Origin: Chloranthus sessilifolius
Taxonomy: Eukaryota; Streptophyta; Magnoliopsida; Chloranthales; Chloranthaceae
DNA: 64,000 nucleotides
Assembly: GCA_021018995.1 (NCBI GenBank)
Contig: CM037590.1
Coordinates: 79,144,097-79,208,096, forward strand
Reading direction: 5' to 3'
Shown here: positions 42,561-56,156 of the stretch, in pieces
Numbering within the stretch: the stretch's first letter is position 1
Layout: each line of letters starts with the position of its first letter
Translations under genes and position numbers: made by a program
Notes under the pieces: generated by a model
Database searches by the model: none
Told to the model about the DNA's origin: nothing
Seen by the model: the letters and a program-made list of their open reading frames with translations, nothing else

Positions 42561-45118
42561 ATGGGAAGGAGGTGGCTACCCAAGACGTAATAGATGAGAA
42601 GAGATTGTGCATTCGGCAAGAAGCTGAATAAACATGGGGCTATTGTTTAGCGCCAACTGAAAAAAATAAAACAAAATAAAAATAAAAATAAAAAAATAAA
42701 TAATATAATATATATATATATATAATTTTTTTACCATGTGAAGCCCCATTTCCTCAAGCTTTGATGGAGGCAATGTGGGTAGTTTGACAGTTGCTGCCAT
42801 TTGAGGTATGAGCTGAAATTTTTGAAAGATAGACTGAGGAGGCCCCCACCTAAGTGTTGAATAAGTACTCATTTTGGGCTGCTTAGTAGGGCGACTACAG
42901 AGTCCATTTGGACACCTGCCCTGTTGTCCCTCCCTCACTCTGTCAGTTGATTACTCACTTGATGCAGAGCTGGAGCTACTCTCTGCATCCATCATGCAAC
43001 TGTAGCCTGCTGACTTGGAAGAATCTCAGGTTTGATGCAAATGCAAAGGTATGACCTTTCATTTTTATTGTATAGTTCTTTCAAATTCAGCTGAGTTCCA
43101 GATGGGTGACCTAAATTTCTGTCATTCATGCACCCCCATCTGGACTGTTTTGTATATATTATGTTTGATCTGATTTTGTATGAATCCTGCTTTAAAATGC
43201 CTAAAATTAATGCTGAAAATTCTTTTCCATCATTTTGATTCGTACTCAGATCATGTTTAGATATTTGTGTTTAGGATTTTATTTTTTTTAGGTGTTTAGT
43301 GTAGTGATTGTTTTGTATATACCTGCTGTTTTAGGAATTTGTGTCATTGTCTTTATTTTCTTATGTAGTCATGTGTGTCTTTTCTCTTTTTCTCCCTTTT
43401 AGTTTAATTTTTTACTGTAGTTTAGTGTGTGTCTTTCTTACACCTTGCTAACCCTATACATGTTGTTGGAAATAGTGAGGACACTGTTTAACTTAGGTTT
43501 GGGGGTGTGGAAGGATAGTCCTGCCAATAGAATAGTTAATTCTAGTGCAACAGTGTGAGAAAAATTGAGATGAATAGAGGCAGCTCCCACTTAAATTGTT
43601 AGAATGAGAAAATTTTAAATTTTTGCAAAAATTTAAAATTGAAAATCTTTGAAAATTTAGTACCACCATGAAGCTAGCATTAGAAAATATTTTTTCAGTT
43701 AGTACTTAGTGAACCTAAGAGGAGAGAAAAAGGTGAAAAATTATCCCATGAGCTAAATTGAAGACCATACCTAGTGTATGAGTTTAGGCCTATCAAATTT
43801 TAGGCTTATCAAATTATCTTTGAAGAGTGTTTTTGGCAATTTTTCTGTTCTAAAGACTGATTGAGTCAAAGACTTTTTTCACTAGAAGTTAGGTACCTCC
43901 AAATCAAAACTGATTGATAGCATTCATGACACTAAGGAAATGACCCAAGGCCTTCATTTGGGCAGTTTGAACCATAAATTCTAACCTTTTAGAAACTACC
44001 CTTTGCTTACACTCTTTGAGCCTTTAAATCCAATTTTTCTGTGATAAACACCAGAGTACTTGCACCTTAACCTCATGACCTGATTCAACCTGACCCTCAC
44101 TCTGAGAATTCATAAGGTAAAGGAGAAGAAGTTGAAGATAGTTGAGAGGGGTTCAACATTTGGTGGAAGGAAAAGAGAAGCAGTCTAAAAATAGCAGTGT
44201 ATCAGTTGTATATGTGTGGTAATTCATCATAAAAATTATAAACATATAAAATAAAAAAGAGAAAAAAAAGAAAGAGAAGTCAAGAGAAGAACATCATCTG
44301 GAAATTGAAAAGAAGAGGAGAAGCTGGCCACTTTGATTTTGAAAAATATCAAGGAAGATGAAGTTGTGCTTTAATGAAGGTTGTGAAGTCATGAATCACT
44401 CCTTACCTTGCTGATTTCTCAATTTTGATCCTTTAGCCACATTATAATCCATCAAAAAGACCTTTGTGATCCAAAGTAAAAATGAGTTGTCATGTGGAGA
44501 TGAGGAGTTGTCTAATCTATGGTGAAAATACTTGAGGATGCCAGAACTTAGAAGCAAAGCCTATGCTCATGCTTATAGGCCCATTTGGGGTCTGTGACTG
44601 ATTTTGAGCTAATGAGAATGTGAACACCCTGAATTTTTATTGTTGAGAGATAGCCCCAGTAAGGATTGGGATTTTAATTTCATTGGGGTTGTATATACAC
44701 CTGATTTTTGAATCAAAGGCAAGCTTTGTACTGATTTTATGCACATTGTATTTTTGATGTGGATTGTATGGTGGTGATACACATGCATGTTGATTTTGAG
44801 TTTTAAATGGCTGCATCACTGCTGTAATTTCCATTGAATGTTAAAGAATAGGTGTGGAATGAAACTTTATTTGTTAAATTCTATTTTGTCATTGACTGCA
44901 CTATACTTAACTATTTTATTTTTGAAGTCTGTGGGTATCTTTACTGAAAACTCTCAGGAGACTTCACTCCTCCACTAGGGATCACCTAGGGATTTAAAAG
45001 GCTTAGTACATATGTTAAATGTATCTGTGCTCCCTACGAAAGTGGCATTTTCTGTTTTGAATAATTATTTTTAATTTTGTCTTTGCTCGAGGACTAGTAA
45101 AGATTAGGTATGGGGGTG
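42561..45118 (+). other. T3 3' non-coding region
   Basis: 2.5 kb with no coding signal. It includes an AT-rich microsatellite stretch (42660-42730, ataaaaataaa then (ta)n). It ends with ggtatgggggtg, a purine-tract phrase common to this lineage. Confidence 0.65.
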
Positions 45119-47663
45119 TGTTAAGCTCTGAAAAGTACCACTTTTCACCCCTTAACCTGACCTTTGCCTGACCCTTGAGCTGGTTAATAATGGTTTTTAA
45201 GTGTGTTGTGTAGATTACAACAAAATAAGAGTGTAACTATTGCAATCTATCATTTCAAGCTAAGAAGAATGCATTTTATGTCAAGCTGTGGAGCTGTTGG
45301 GCAGACATTGAAGGCACTATGGTGGTTCTCACCATGTGGGCAATTTGGCATACCATTAGGACCATTGGATCTGCCTAAAGGGGCCCCAGAAGTCCAACAG
45401 TTGAAGGAGTAGGGACCCAAGCAGGCAGGACAGCTGCAGCAGACTTTGCACAACAACAAAGTAGCACAAAGAGTGACCTCGCGAAGCTCTCGCAAGGTTC
45501 AATTAATTCAGAAAGGACCCTCACGAGCATCTCGCGTAGCTCAGCATTGCAGCATCATGAGGAAATGAGCCTCGTGAGCTTGCTGTCTTGAACCTAGCGA
45601 GCTACGCACATATGATTCTAACATGGTTCTTCTCATCCTTTCGAGTAGCACAATAGTCAGTCGTGCAGTCCATTTCATCCTCGCGAGCCGCACAAAGCTT
45701 TAGAAAATCTGTCACACAGTTCTCACACAGACAGAACCTCAGGAAATTGCGTCGCGAAGCTCTCGTGCAGATCCCACACGCTTCAATGTCAGAGCCAGCC
45801 ACGCTACACATTTAATCACCCTGGCAGGCATCCTCGCGAGTTGCGCACATAGAGCCTCACGAGTAGCCTAAAGCTGCTCATTTCATCCATGCGAGCTGCC
45901 TTCTGCAGCAAAGTCAACCACGCAACAGCCCAACAAGAGCCTAGTGAGTTGCACAAATGCAAACCAATCTAGCCTCGCGAGCTTCTTCAGCAACCCATCC
46001 AGCCTCGCGAGATCTTAGAGAGAATACACACCTGAAGCAAGTCAGCCCCGCAAGGCTTGGGTTCCTTACTTCTCAGCCACTTGTTTTCACTTTCAGGGAC
46101 TATTTCGACATTTCACACATTCTAGGGCACACCTCTCGAGGCCCTAATTTGTTCCCACACATCCTGAGGCATCCAAGGGCCATGAATGAGCCACTCCAAA
46201 GCATCTTTATTCTGATTGGCCAATGCACATTAGGGTTCTATGGATTGCATATATATGTTGTTATCTCTCTTATAAATCAACCAGAAATAGCCTGTGTTCA
46301 TTTAGGGTTTTCAAACCAGGAATAACCTGTGTTCATTTAGGGTTTTCAATCCAGGAATAGCCTGAGATCATTTAGTACTTTTCTAGGGTTAGGGTTTAGT
46401 TACCCTTTCTTTTCCCCTCTTTCTTCTTGCCTTAGAACAACAACAATGCTCGGCTAAGTTTTCTTATAGAAGCTAGTTTATTTTATGTTTTTGCAATGGG
46501 TTTTGTAAAGCATTGAGAGTTGTTTTGAGGATTTGCAAGGGTTGCTGCCTTGAGGGCCACTCATTGTAAGTTCTATGTTTATTCAATGAAATGTCATGCT
46601 TTTATGTTCATTAGATCTATAGTTTCTCTGTGCTTTTCCATTAATTTCTATAGATTTGATGCTCCCATGGTTGCTTGAGCTTGTAGCCTTGTGACCATGG
46701 AGGCATCAACAAAATTTACTATTCTGTCTTCAACATCTGTGATTAGGATAACCTCTGAGGATAGCATGTGACCATTTAAGTAGACAGACTATAGCCCTAA
46801 GGCTGGTCTAAATTACAGTTCTAAGATAGATTCTTCTTCTATACGCTTGAGCTTGTAGCCTTGTGAGAGATTATTGTAGAGCCAAACTCTCCTCTGTTGT
46901 ACGTGACATTTTCAGTACTTAAATTTGAGATTTCTGTAGAGATTACGAACTTCTGAGCTGGGTCATTGCAGGCCTTTTGTAGCAATGACCAGCTGAGTCT
47001 AAAGCCTCAATTAATCTGTGAGATCTAGTGATTCTCACTAGATCTTCATAGATTATTTGATCCTATGGATGCATGAGCTTGTAGCCTTGCAAACATAGTG
47101 ACTGCAATGATATTCATGTTCTGAGTTAATCCATTGATTGAATGAAGTCCTTGAGATAGTCTGTGACCATTCCAGTGGAGAAATTATAACCCTAAGATCA
47201 GTTCGCATCTCTGGGTTAGGTTAGATTTTTCTACCTTGTAGGTGTGCTTGTAGCCATCTAAAGGACTGCTACAGATTCATGTCTAGATCTGAGTTGCATT
47301 ACTGATTTAACCTTAGTTGTCTACTTCTCCACCTTTTTACTTTATTTTATCACTCCATCATCTTTCTTCTTCCCCCTTTCTTTAGTTTTAGTTTATTTCT
47401 TGCTTTAATTTTAGTGTAGCATAGCTCTGTGACACTTAAACTCCCTCTCTTTAGAGTTGCCAGATCTGTAGTCAGATATGGAGATTACTATACAACCCTT
47501 GAGGTTTTAGTTCCATACTCCCTGTGGGACAAACTCTTACTTCGTAAAACTTGCTACAACAGGCTCTGTATTCTTGCAGGACTGTGGTATTTTTAGATTG
47601 TTATTTTCATGTCTTTCCATTCCCCATATAATAAAAATAACAGCACCTAAAATATCCACAACA
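45119..47663 (+). repeat. 3' LTR of T3
   Basis: Collinear with 38173-40694. The motif array is at 45480-46020 and the TATA-like box at 46247-46257 (GCATATATATG). Confidence 0.9.
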
Positions 47664-47782
47664 CCTCTCAGCATCAAAAGCCACTTGGGAACGAGAAGCA
47701 GAGATTCACGATCAGTACCCACACCTGTTCAAATAAGGTACATAAATTTTTGAGGACGAAAATTCTTTTAAGGGGGGGAGGA

Positions 47783-48908
47783 TGTAACACCCCATTTTTT
47801 CAAAAAATCATTAATACACACAATAGATGTATATGCTTAATAAGGCATACAATATAGACCATTTACTTCTGAAATATTTTTAACTTAAAATATCCACCTT
47901 GATCTAAAAAGGACTCATGTATATAATTGTGTAAATAGTTATACAAGCTCTGTGAGAGCACTAGTGGTAAGAGGCTTGAATTCTAAGCAAGAGGTCTAGG
48001 GATCAAACCTTGCTAGAGACTTCAAAAACTCTGTTTTTGTTCTTTAAACCAACAACCTATACACCTAAGCTAGGTGTGTCAGCCTAACACCAAACGTTAA
48101 CCAAAAAGTTGGAAAAATGCAACTTACAAATTAGAATTTGTGGGTTCTTGAGAATACTATTTCCTAAACCCTCTAAAACTCTAATTAGAAGGATCGTAAG
48201 AGAAACCCTAACCTTTTTTCTTCAAATAAGAGCCCTAGTCTCCTCTTTTCTATTATTCATAAAATTCTCAAGCTTTCTCCTTCAACCTTCATCTTCAAAC
48301 TCTCTAAGAGCATTAAGATGTTCTCCTTAAGACGCTTTGATCACCGGCATCCTTACGATTTAGAAGGAGGAACCCTAAGTAGAGAACTTGAAAAGCATCG
48401 AGATCTCCTATCCACTGTAGGATCATCGACCACGCTGCAAGAAGTAGTTCTAATTATTAATGATAATCTATAAGGTTGAAATCACATTAGATATTCAAGT
48501 TTATGATTTTCCAAAGCATTAGAATAATAAACAGATCTCGAACTTCGGATCTTGAATACATAAGAAACTCGGATCCTGAAGACGACGATGACAGCTCATT
48601 GTGATAAGACCCACAGTGCATTGTCATATGTCATAGCGTGCTGTGAGAATACCATAGTCCGCTGTTTGAAAATTGACAGCAAAAGAAAAAGTTATAAAAT
48701 AAGAAATCATAGGGGCACAGCTCGCTGTCACCTTCCAACAGTGCGCTGTCTACGATGAACAAAAACTTAGAGACCAGCCACAGCTCGTTGTGAACCCCAT
48801 CGCAGCTCGCTGTGGATACAACAGAGAGGAATTAAAAGGTATACACAACGTGTTGTCAGGTATCCCAACTCACTGTGGTATACCATAACCCACTATGGTA
48901 TATATGGC
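47783..48908 (+). repeat. 3' LTR of G2, truncated
   Basis: TGTAACACCCC, matching 30667 onward to about 31748 (through the first part of the CACAGCTCGCTGTGG array). It stops at the X6 insertion. The polypurine tract aagggggggagga lies just upstream. Confidence 0.88.
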
Positions 48909-51434
48909 TGTGCGACCATGGATTCTCTCGAACCCGTCGCGGTGATGCACTCATGATAGAATAAATGTAGAGTCGCCACCCAGAGCTTTTGGTGACCCGG
49001 GAAACCTTTAAATCAATATTTTGAGCACCGAAGTGCTAAATATGACTCTGATTTACTAATTTTTGCCAAAGACTTTAGGGTAGGGGCTTCGGTTATCAAT
49101 CGAGAAGGGTTTAGGCACCCGATCAACCCGCACGTAGCGGTCTCTATCTATGGCCAAAATATAAAAAAAAATGGGCGGAGCTTCCCCTTGCCCAAAGGCA
49201 ATATGGTCTTATCAAGCTTTGAGCCAAAACCGAAATTTTGGCTGCGTAAACGCTTGAATCCTTGGACGGAGGAAACACCAAGAAGGTAGAGGAAGAGAGG
49301 GGTGAGCCGGAGCTCACGGGCCCTTGTTGCATCGTAGAAGACCTTCGCTTCGGCATACTTCTGATGGCTTTAAATGGTTTAAACGGTAGGGGAATGGATT
49401 CTAATGCTAAGATTCAGTAGATGGGAAGTGTAGGATGAAGCTAGGGACTAAGCTTGACTAAAAAGGGGTGATCTAATGGTTGAAATTGATTGAAAGGGGT
49501 GAACTAAGCATGCTGGAATTCTGGTTGAAGAATGCAAAAATAAAAGGGAACTTTCTCTCACTAGGGCTCTCTCTCTTAAGCTCAACTTTCAACCTTAATT
49601 TTTCAACCCTTTGGGAAGAGGGGGGGCCTCTCTATTTATAGAGAAGAGGTGGGTTAGAGAGTTACTTAAGAGCTGATTGGTTTAACAATTAGGTAATCCT
49701 CCATCTAAGGTTTTCTAGGTTTTTAGGGTCCTAGGGGTTTGGGAAAATGATTTCAAAGGCAGATGATGGGGTGAGACCATAGGTGACTTATGGGTTGCAT
49801 ATAAGCTCAAAGGAGGTGCAACCAACCTTAAGACACCCACCTCAACCAAGGGGATGGTCAAAAGGTCAAACCTAATAAAGGAATTTTGAGCATCTGATGA
49901 CAGTTACTGTAGCTAAGCTGGGCGTATATATTACATACGCCCAGTTTATATACAGTGATTTCCATGAAAACTAGAGGAGACCTGAGAAGGTTGGTGTCCG
50001 TGGTAGGCCCTACCTATGCTGGGCATATGTATTATGTACCCCCAGCCAAATTTGGCCCAAAAATGCCAGGCTATATAATATATACGCTTGACCAAAATGG
50101 CGCCAAATTTGCTGGGCGTATCTAATACATACGCCTAAGCAAAAGTCATGATTTTATGTAAAACTTCAATCGGTCATATCTTTTGAACAATAACTCAAAA
50201 TTGGGTGATCTTTGGCTCACTGGAAAGCTGGAGAAGTCCTCCTTCCAATGGTATGTGGCTCATCCTCGACAGTGATCTGTGTAAAATTTTGCAGCTCTCC
50301 TCCCATCAATTGCTCAGAAGGGTTTACGTTGAGTCTGGGAAGGGATCCTAGGGTTTAGGGGTGATCTCTAAGGGTTGGAGGGATGGTTCTAAAAGGTTCA
50401 GGGTGATTCCTAAAGGTTTGGAGTGCCATCGGAAGCACAACGGTACATCTCTCTCGGAGTACAGACTGATTGGGCCTTGGGTCAAATTTTGGTGTCTACA
50501 GATGCCCCTCTTTGGTATTCGATCACTAATGATCGGATGCCAAAGATAAGAGACATCCGAAGAGGTCCAAGGCACCCTTGATGGGTTCGCCTGGTTCAAC
50601 TCAATTCTTAAACATCCATGGTGATGGTGAGTGTACGTAAGCCCTCTCATTTCGGGATATCGTCCGTACCTCAAAGCTAACAGTTCCCAAGCGCATTGCG
50701 ACATTACTAGGCATAACTGTGATGATCGCAAAAAGTGTAAACCCGATAGCTGGGATATCATCCACTTCCTGAGGGAAATTATAGATTTGTGATGTTTAGT
50801 ATTCATCTGAACCAGACAGCTCCATGAAATTGGTTGATCGATCTATGCTTCGGAATCAACGCGAAGTACACAAAGCGAAGGCCTACAAATTGTGTCCAAT
50901 CCAGTGGGGTATCGACAGCTCCATTGGATTGGCCACGGGTGCCCTTACCTAGGTAAGGCTCAGAGTCTTTGGGCGAACCCATCAACCTCGAGGTTTCTTT
51001 AGCGTGATTTACCTAAGTGAAGCGAATATTCGCAACACTTCTTGGGAATGCATGCCCATTTTCAGAGTGAACTCTTTTTTTTACGTTTGAATTTTCTTTT
51101 GATTCGAAGCCTCTAAGCAAAGCTCAAGGACCTCCGGCAATTTTATTCTTGCACAACTCTTTAAGTGGATCAAATGCCAGTTGATATGCTTTAAGAGCAC
51201 GTGTGCTCTGTCGGGGACAGGTACACCTTGGGGATGTGCACGTTCCGGTGGTGAGGTGCTCCTAATTCACACGAATCGGAGTGCCTTAACTCGAGACAAA
51301 GCTAAAAAATATCGGGCTAGGACCAAACATCCATCAAACGAGATGGTCAATTCTAGCCTCCATCCCCAATGAAATCACATCTCACTAACTATGCACAGAC
51401 AGACATCCATCAGGGGCGATAACCAGCCAATAGG
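48909..51434 (-). mobile_element. Minus-strand LTR element X6: 3' LTR and adjoining internal end
   Basis: LTR 48909-50500 reads on the minus strand from TGTAGACACCAAAATTTGACC to TCGCACA. It is preceded by a minus-strand purine tract CCAAAGAGGGGCATC (50501-50515), which fixes the orientation. A TATA box CTATAAATAG (minus, 49632-49641) follows an upstream array of CTGGGCGTAT / ATACGCCCAG palindromes (49915-50135). The internal 0.93 kb (50501-51434) shows no coding domain. It is then cut by T4; the 5' LTR is outside the window. The lineage is undetermined (Ty3-like termini). Confidence 0.7.
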
Positions 51435-54344
51435 TGTTAAGACCTGAAAAGTACCACTTTTCACCCCTTAACTTAGCCTTTGATTAGACCCTTAGCCATC
51501 AAATAAAGGTTTGTTAAGTGTTTTTGGTAGATAATAAACAGCAATGCAATAAGGCCATAAATCATGTTAAGGAGCCTGTATTGGCACCAGAAGTCCCTCA
51601 GAAGAATGAGCCATGAATCCAGACCTGAGGCAAGCCTCGCGTAGCTGACAAAGCTCCAGAGGATTCAGAAAAATATGCTTCGTGCAGTCCTCGCGAAGTC
51701 CCAAGATTTCACAACAACTTCTCGCGCAGTTGAGTGACAGACTAGCTTCAGAATCCTGTCTCGGGCAGCTGTCGTGCAGTAGTCGCGGGATACAAATGAC
51801 AAGAGAACCGGTCGCGCAGTTCAGAAAAGCCTCAAAGCTATCGCGAGGATCCTCACGAAGTTCCATTAAGAAGTGAACTTCTCGCACAGTTCTCGCACTG
51901 TTCAAAAAGAAAGCAGCCTCGCGAAAACCAGAGTAAGCCTCGCGAAGACCAGAGTAAACCTCACGAAGATCTATTGTGAAATGGAATGTTCGCACAGTTC
52001 CCGCGCTATTCACAAGTAGCAATCCAACTGCGCAAAGCCCAATCCAGCGAGAGCTTAACTATCTACCTCGCAACTGCTCAAAGCATCAAGAAGCTGCAAC
52101 CCCGCGACGTCTAAACTTTTAATGCTAACTCATCCTCGCGAAGTCAGTGCTACCACGCGACAAGTCTGAGAATCGGCTGCAACCTAGCGAAGCTCTGAAC
52201 TCCAACTTTCATCATTCTGTAGAGGACATTCTGGGGATTTCCAGTGATTAGGGCACGCACTCCCACACTCAAATCTCTATGCATGCACCCTGAGGCATTC
52301 AAGGATCATTAATAGGCCACCTGGCATCGCTAAAATTAGGGTTTCCTAACCTTAATGCACTGCCACACCCACTGCTATATAAACCTAAGCTTGGTTTAGG
52401 TTTAGAGGACCTTTCTTTTTAGACTTAGAATGCCCGGAAGAGCTCAGACCTTATCACTGATAAGGGATCTGAGATCGTTTCCTTTTCTGTTCTTTTGTAG
52501 TTGTAAGTAGTTTTCCTTTTTCTTTTTCTTCTCTCCATGGCCCAACACTTGTTGGCCATGCCTATGTATGTTTATTGAGATTAGATTAATGGAATTTGTG
52601 ATTGGGTGTTGTACTTTTATAGGATTCGTGTGTTTGTGAGCTGCCCTGTGCAAGGCTGCTGCCTTGCGATCCGCCATTGCTTTGGCTGTGATTCAAAGCA
52701 ATGGAGGACTGATTCTAAGGACCCATTCAGATCCAAGTGACCTGTGTGTCTGGGCTATCATGGTCCGATACAGCCTTAGCCCCACCACAGGACCCACTAG
52801 ATCTGAAATCCCCATGGAAGCCTGAGCTGGTAGCCTTGTGACCATGGTGGTGGCAGCAATATTCTTGTTTTGTTTTATGCTCCGTGAGGAGGATAGCCTC
52901 TGGGATAGTCTGTGACCATTCAAGTGGACAGGTTATAGCCTTAGGGTGAATCCAATCCACCGATCCAAAATGGATCCTTTTTCTCTGAGCCTGAGTTTGT
53001 AGCCTGGTAGGAGATTGTACAAAGGCAGACTCCCCTATATTAGTATAGACCCGCCATCAAATGTTAGATCTGATCTGGGTATGGAGATTGTAGGCTTGTG
53101 ACTGGACCATTGCAGTCCCACTCAAGCAATGGACAGCTAGATCTAAGGTGGTACTCAATCTCTTGCTGGTTCTATGTGTTTCGGCTATCATGGTCCTATA
53201 CAACCTTAGCCCCACACATAGAGCTTTAGAGGTTGAGGTTCCCTATGGATTCCTGAGCTTGTAGCCTGGATGAAGTAGTGCCTACAATGATTAACTTGTT
53301 TTGACCCATCTCTGGATTGTGGTTCCCTTATGGGATAGTTTGTGATCATTTAAGTGGACAGGTTATAACCTTAAGGGATTGGATCATGACACAGGGATGA
53401 GTTGGATTCTTTCTCCTCTTTGGTGGTAATATAGCCATTAGACAGGATTTCTATACCAGCAGACCTGGATCTGAGTCATAAATTCCAGCAGATCTGAACC
53501 CCATAGCATACTTCTCACCCTTTTATATTTATTTTCCCATACTCCATCCATCTTCTCAATCCTTTCTGTAGTTAATTCATTAGGCAACCTTAGGATACTT
53601 AGAATAAGTGACCCTAAACTCCCTTCCTTTTAGGACTGCCAGATCTGTAGTCAGATCTGGAGGGACTACTAGAGATGGCTCCCTTGGAGCCGTAGATCAC
53701 TTTTCCCTGTGGGACGAACTCTTACTTATCAAAACTTGCTACAAATAGACCCTGTATCTTGCAGGTCTAGGATTTCTCAGTTGTACAGATTTTATCCCCT
53801 AGTTTACTTTGATTTTAAATTGCTTTTACCACCAACAAATAAAGTAAGCACATCTGGGGTCACAACAAGTTTTTGGCGCCGTTGCCGGGGAAAGTGATCT
53901 AATAGTAGCCCCTAGGATTTTTGTATTTTTAGTATTCTTTGTAGCTGTGAATAATTGATACTGCTCATGTAATTTTGAATCTTTCTTACAGATCTAGACA
54001 GCAGCAGAGAAGGACAGTGGGTTGCATTTAGAGATTAGCTACCTCTGTTTGCAAATTCTCTAACCTTTAAAACTCTGTCTATTTCTCTTACAATTTCCAT
54101 AGCAGTATTTAGGATAGTTGTAAATTTATGTTTTCTTAAAATAGCAATAAATTTGTTAGATAAATTCTTTGAGTCAAGTGCAATGTGCCTGCAAGGAGTT
54201 GTCCCTGCTGGTGGTGTGTTTGTATGCTAGGTAGGAGATCTCTTAGTCCTACTTTAGAGCCTTTCGACCCTGAGCTAGAAAGGGGTTGAAGACATAGAAG
54301 GAATAGGCACACCACAGTAGAGCCCCCAATTGAATCTGAGACAG
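51435..54344 (+). mobile_element. Tat/Athila-like element T4: 5' LTR and start of internal region
   Basis: LTR 51435-53867 (TGTTAAGACC ... CAACA), primer-binding site at 53874-53890 (tggcgccgttgccgggg), then a leader. A gag start at 54224 (MLGRRSLSPTLEPFDPELER) is related to T3 and hits a stop at about 54287. The element is cut at 54345 by A5. The U3 region has a CTCGCGAAG/CTCGCGCAG array (51625-52200) and a TATA box CTATATAAACC (52375-52385). Confidence 0.85.
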
Positions 54345-56156
54345 TGTTGTTGCTTCTTAGTGTGCTTGATTTATGTGTGTTTTGAAAACAGATTTATAGC
54401 TGCTAAATTACAATGGCTCTAGACTATATAAAAAAAATAAAGAAATATCAGCACAGTTAGAAGAGAATTAGCCTGCAAGATCAGGGCCAATTGTAGCAAG
54501 TTTTAAAAGTTAGTGAGTGAAAGATCGTCCACAGAGAATTTGTCTAAAATGTAAGATAAACCTCCAGATCTGAGCTACCAGATCTGGCTTCTTATCCTAT
54601 CTAGAAAACTGATAAGATGAGAGGTTTGAATTTGTCACGTTTAACTAACTAAAAACAAAGAAAAAATTTAAACTAAATGATCCAGATCTGAGTTGGGGGA
54701 ATGATTGAAACAAAGATGGAGAAGTAATATCTAAATCTGATTTGGTCTTTGAAATCTAATGAGAATAGCTGCAGCTCAATAGAGGTGATCCAATCTTCAT
54801 CTTGCTACAAGCACAGATGTAAGAGAGATAAATCTAATTCAAGGATTAGGCTTACACTTATGGCTATAGTGCATCCCACTTTAATGGCCACAAACCATCC
54901 AATAGTTTTTAATCCAAATCCTCAATTCAGAACAAGAAACATCACTACAAATGCTGTAAGAGACTAGGTTACAAACACTAATTCTCACAGGATTAATGAA
55001 TCAAGGGAAATTGCATGCAAAACAATGAATCTAAAGGAGTCTAATGTACTGAGGAGATCAGAGGGAACCCTTGACATGAGTCCAATGGAGAATGCATAGT
55101 TTATAGCAACCTTTTAAAATTCATCCTTACAATTTACAGAGCACGACTTAACTTGACTCGATTTGCGGGTCTTGGATGCAAACTCTCCTTTGAGTTCTGT
55201 TAGATCTCACACTCTCAAATGCAAGTACAAAGTAGGCTATTACAAGGATTGCGGACAAAATGGATTAGAAATGAAACTCGAAATCTGGATGCCCCAATTG
55301 GGCAAATGCTTCGTCTATTTATAGCTTTCCCCAGGTCCAGCTCAGATGTGTATCAACCAATCAGAGGTTCTCAGATCTGTATTGACCAATGGTAGTCGAG
55401 CACGGGGATCCAGATCTGTTCTGGCCAATCAGAATTCCTCGATCTGGTTCAGCCAATCAGGTGAAAAAGGCATCAATTCTGTTATGCATTTTGAAAGTTT
55501 GTTAGAGTTTCTAGAAGTTCCCGCCAAGTTATTCCCTCTCTAGGTGCTCACGTGGGGTGGAATATTCCTTCGCTTCATGCTTAGAACCCTCTGGAATGTC
55601 CCTAGGTTTTAAAATGCATTGGGACGCATGCAACAGATTACTGAATTGCCCTTGTTAAAGCTGCGAATCTCCAGAATGCCTCTTCGCACAGCTTAGGGGC
55701 CTTTTCGCAAAGTGTTGTGACTCCTGAAGCTCTTTTCGCAATGTTCTGGTTCTATTCGAATTGTGTTTTCTTCTTTTCACAAAGTTCAATCCTCTCTTCG
55801 AACAGTTCAGATGCTCTTCGAATGCTCTACTGAGTTTTATTCCTTTTCGCAGTTTGAGTTCTTTGCGAAAAGGACTCTGTAGTGCATTTTTCTGTTCGAA
55901 TTGTTCCATACTTCTCTTCCAGGTCTTTGCTTCTTCTATTCAGACCTTTCAACAGCTGATGAGGTTGTTTCTTCACTTTCTTCCTTTGGATTGACATGGA
56001 TTGTCATCTTATTGGCTTTTTTAAGCTGCTTTTATGGTTAAGTCTGTCTTTATTGTTAGCTGCAACATAAGCACTTAAAACACTTATTTAGTTCTCTCAA
56101 AGGTCTATCAAGACTCAAGTTCAAGGGTGAAAAATGATATTTTTCACTTGTCAACA
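54345..56156 (-). repeat. 3' LTR of A5 (1.8 kb)
   Basis: The outer border is inferred from the TGTTG on the + strand at 54345 (CAACA on the minus), as in T3 and T4. The U3 array of TTTTCGCAAAG and TTCGAA motifs is at 55665-55905. The TATA box CTATAAATAG (minus) lies at 55315-55324, downstream of the array in element orientation. Confidence 0.75.

Larger units (their letters stand above)
38173..47663 (+). mobile_element. Gag-only Tat/Athila-like LTR element T3 (TR-GAG type)
   Basis: LTRs 38173-40694 and 45119-47663, primer-binding site TGGCGCCGCTACCGGGG at 40701-40717 and purine tract tgggggtg before the 3' LTR. The internal 4.4 kb encodes only a Gag-like protein. The target duplication is CCACT (38168-38172) against CCTCT (47664-47668), one mismatch. 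LTRs differ at about 10 of the first 155 positions by eye, fewer than in G2, which agrees with T3 being inserted in G2. With no pol it would have depended on another element. Confidence 0.88.
30667..48908 (+). mobile_element. Ty3/Gypsy chromovirus G2 (Tekay-like), interrupted and 3'-truncated
   Basis: 5' LTR 30667-33537, TGGTATCAGAG primer-binding site at 33540-33550, gag, protease, RT, RNase H, integrase, chromodomain, purine tract (47770-47782) and the first 1.13 kb of the 3' LTR. Element T3 sits inside its chromodomain. The 3' LTR is cut at 48908 by element X6. The pol is of the same lineage as G1, but the LTR sequence is different. The LTRs differ by roughly one base in ten near their starts by eye. 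Confidence 0.9.

Noticed and set aside
45957-46325. 122-codon ORF in the T3 3' LTR
   Set aside because: Not kept open in the other LTR copy, so not under coding selection.
48909-50500. X6 LTR as a plus-strand 5' LTR
   Set aside because: Both orientations give TG...CA, but the purine tract lies on the minus strand just outside the 50500 end, which fixes it as a minus-strand 3' LTR.
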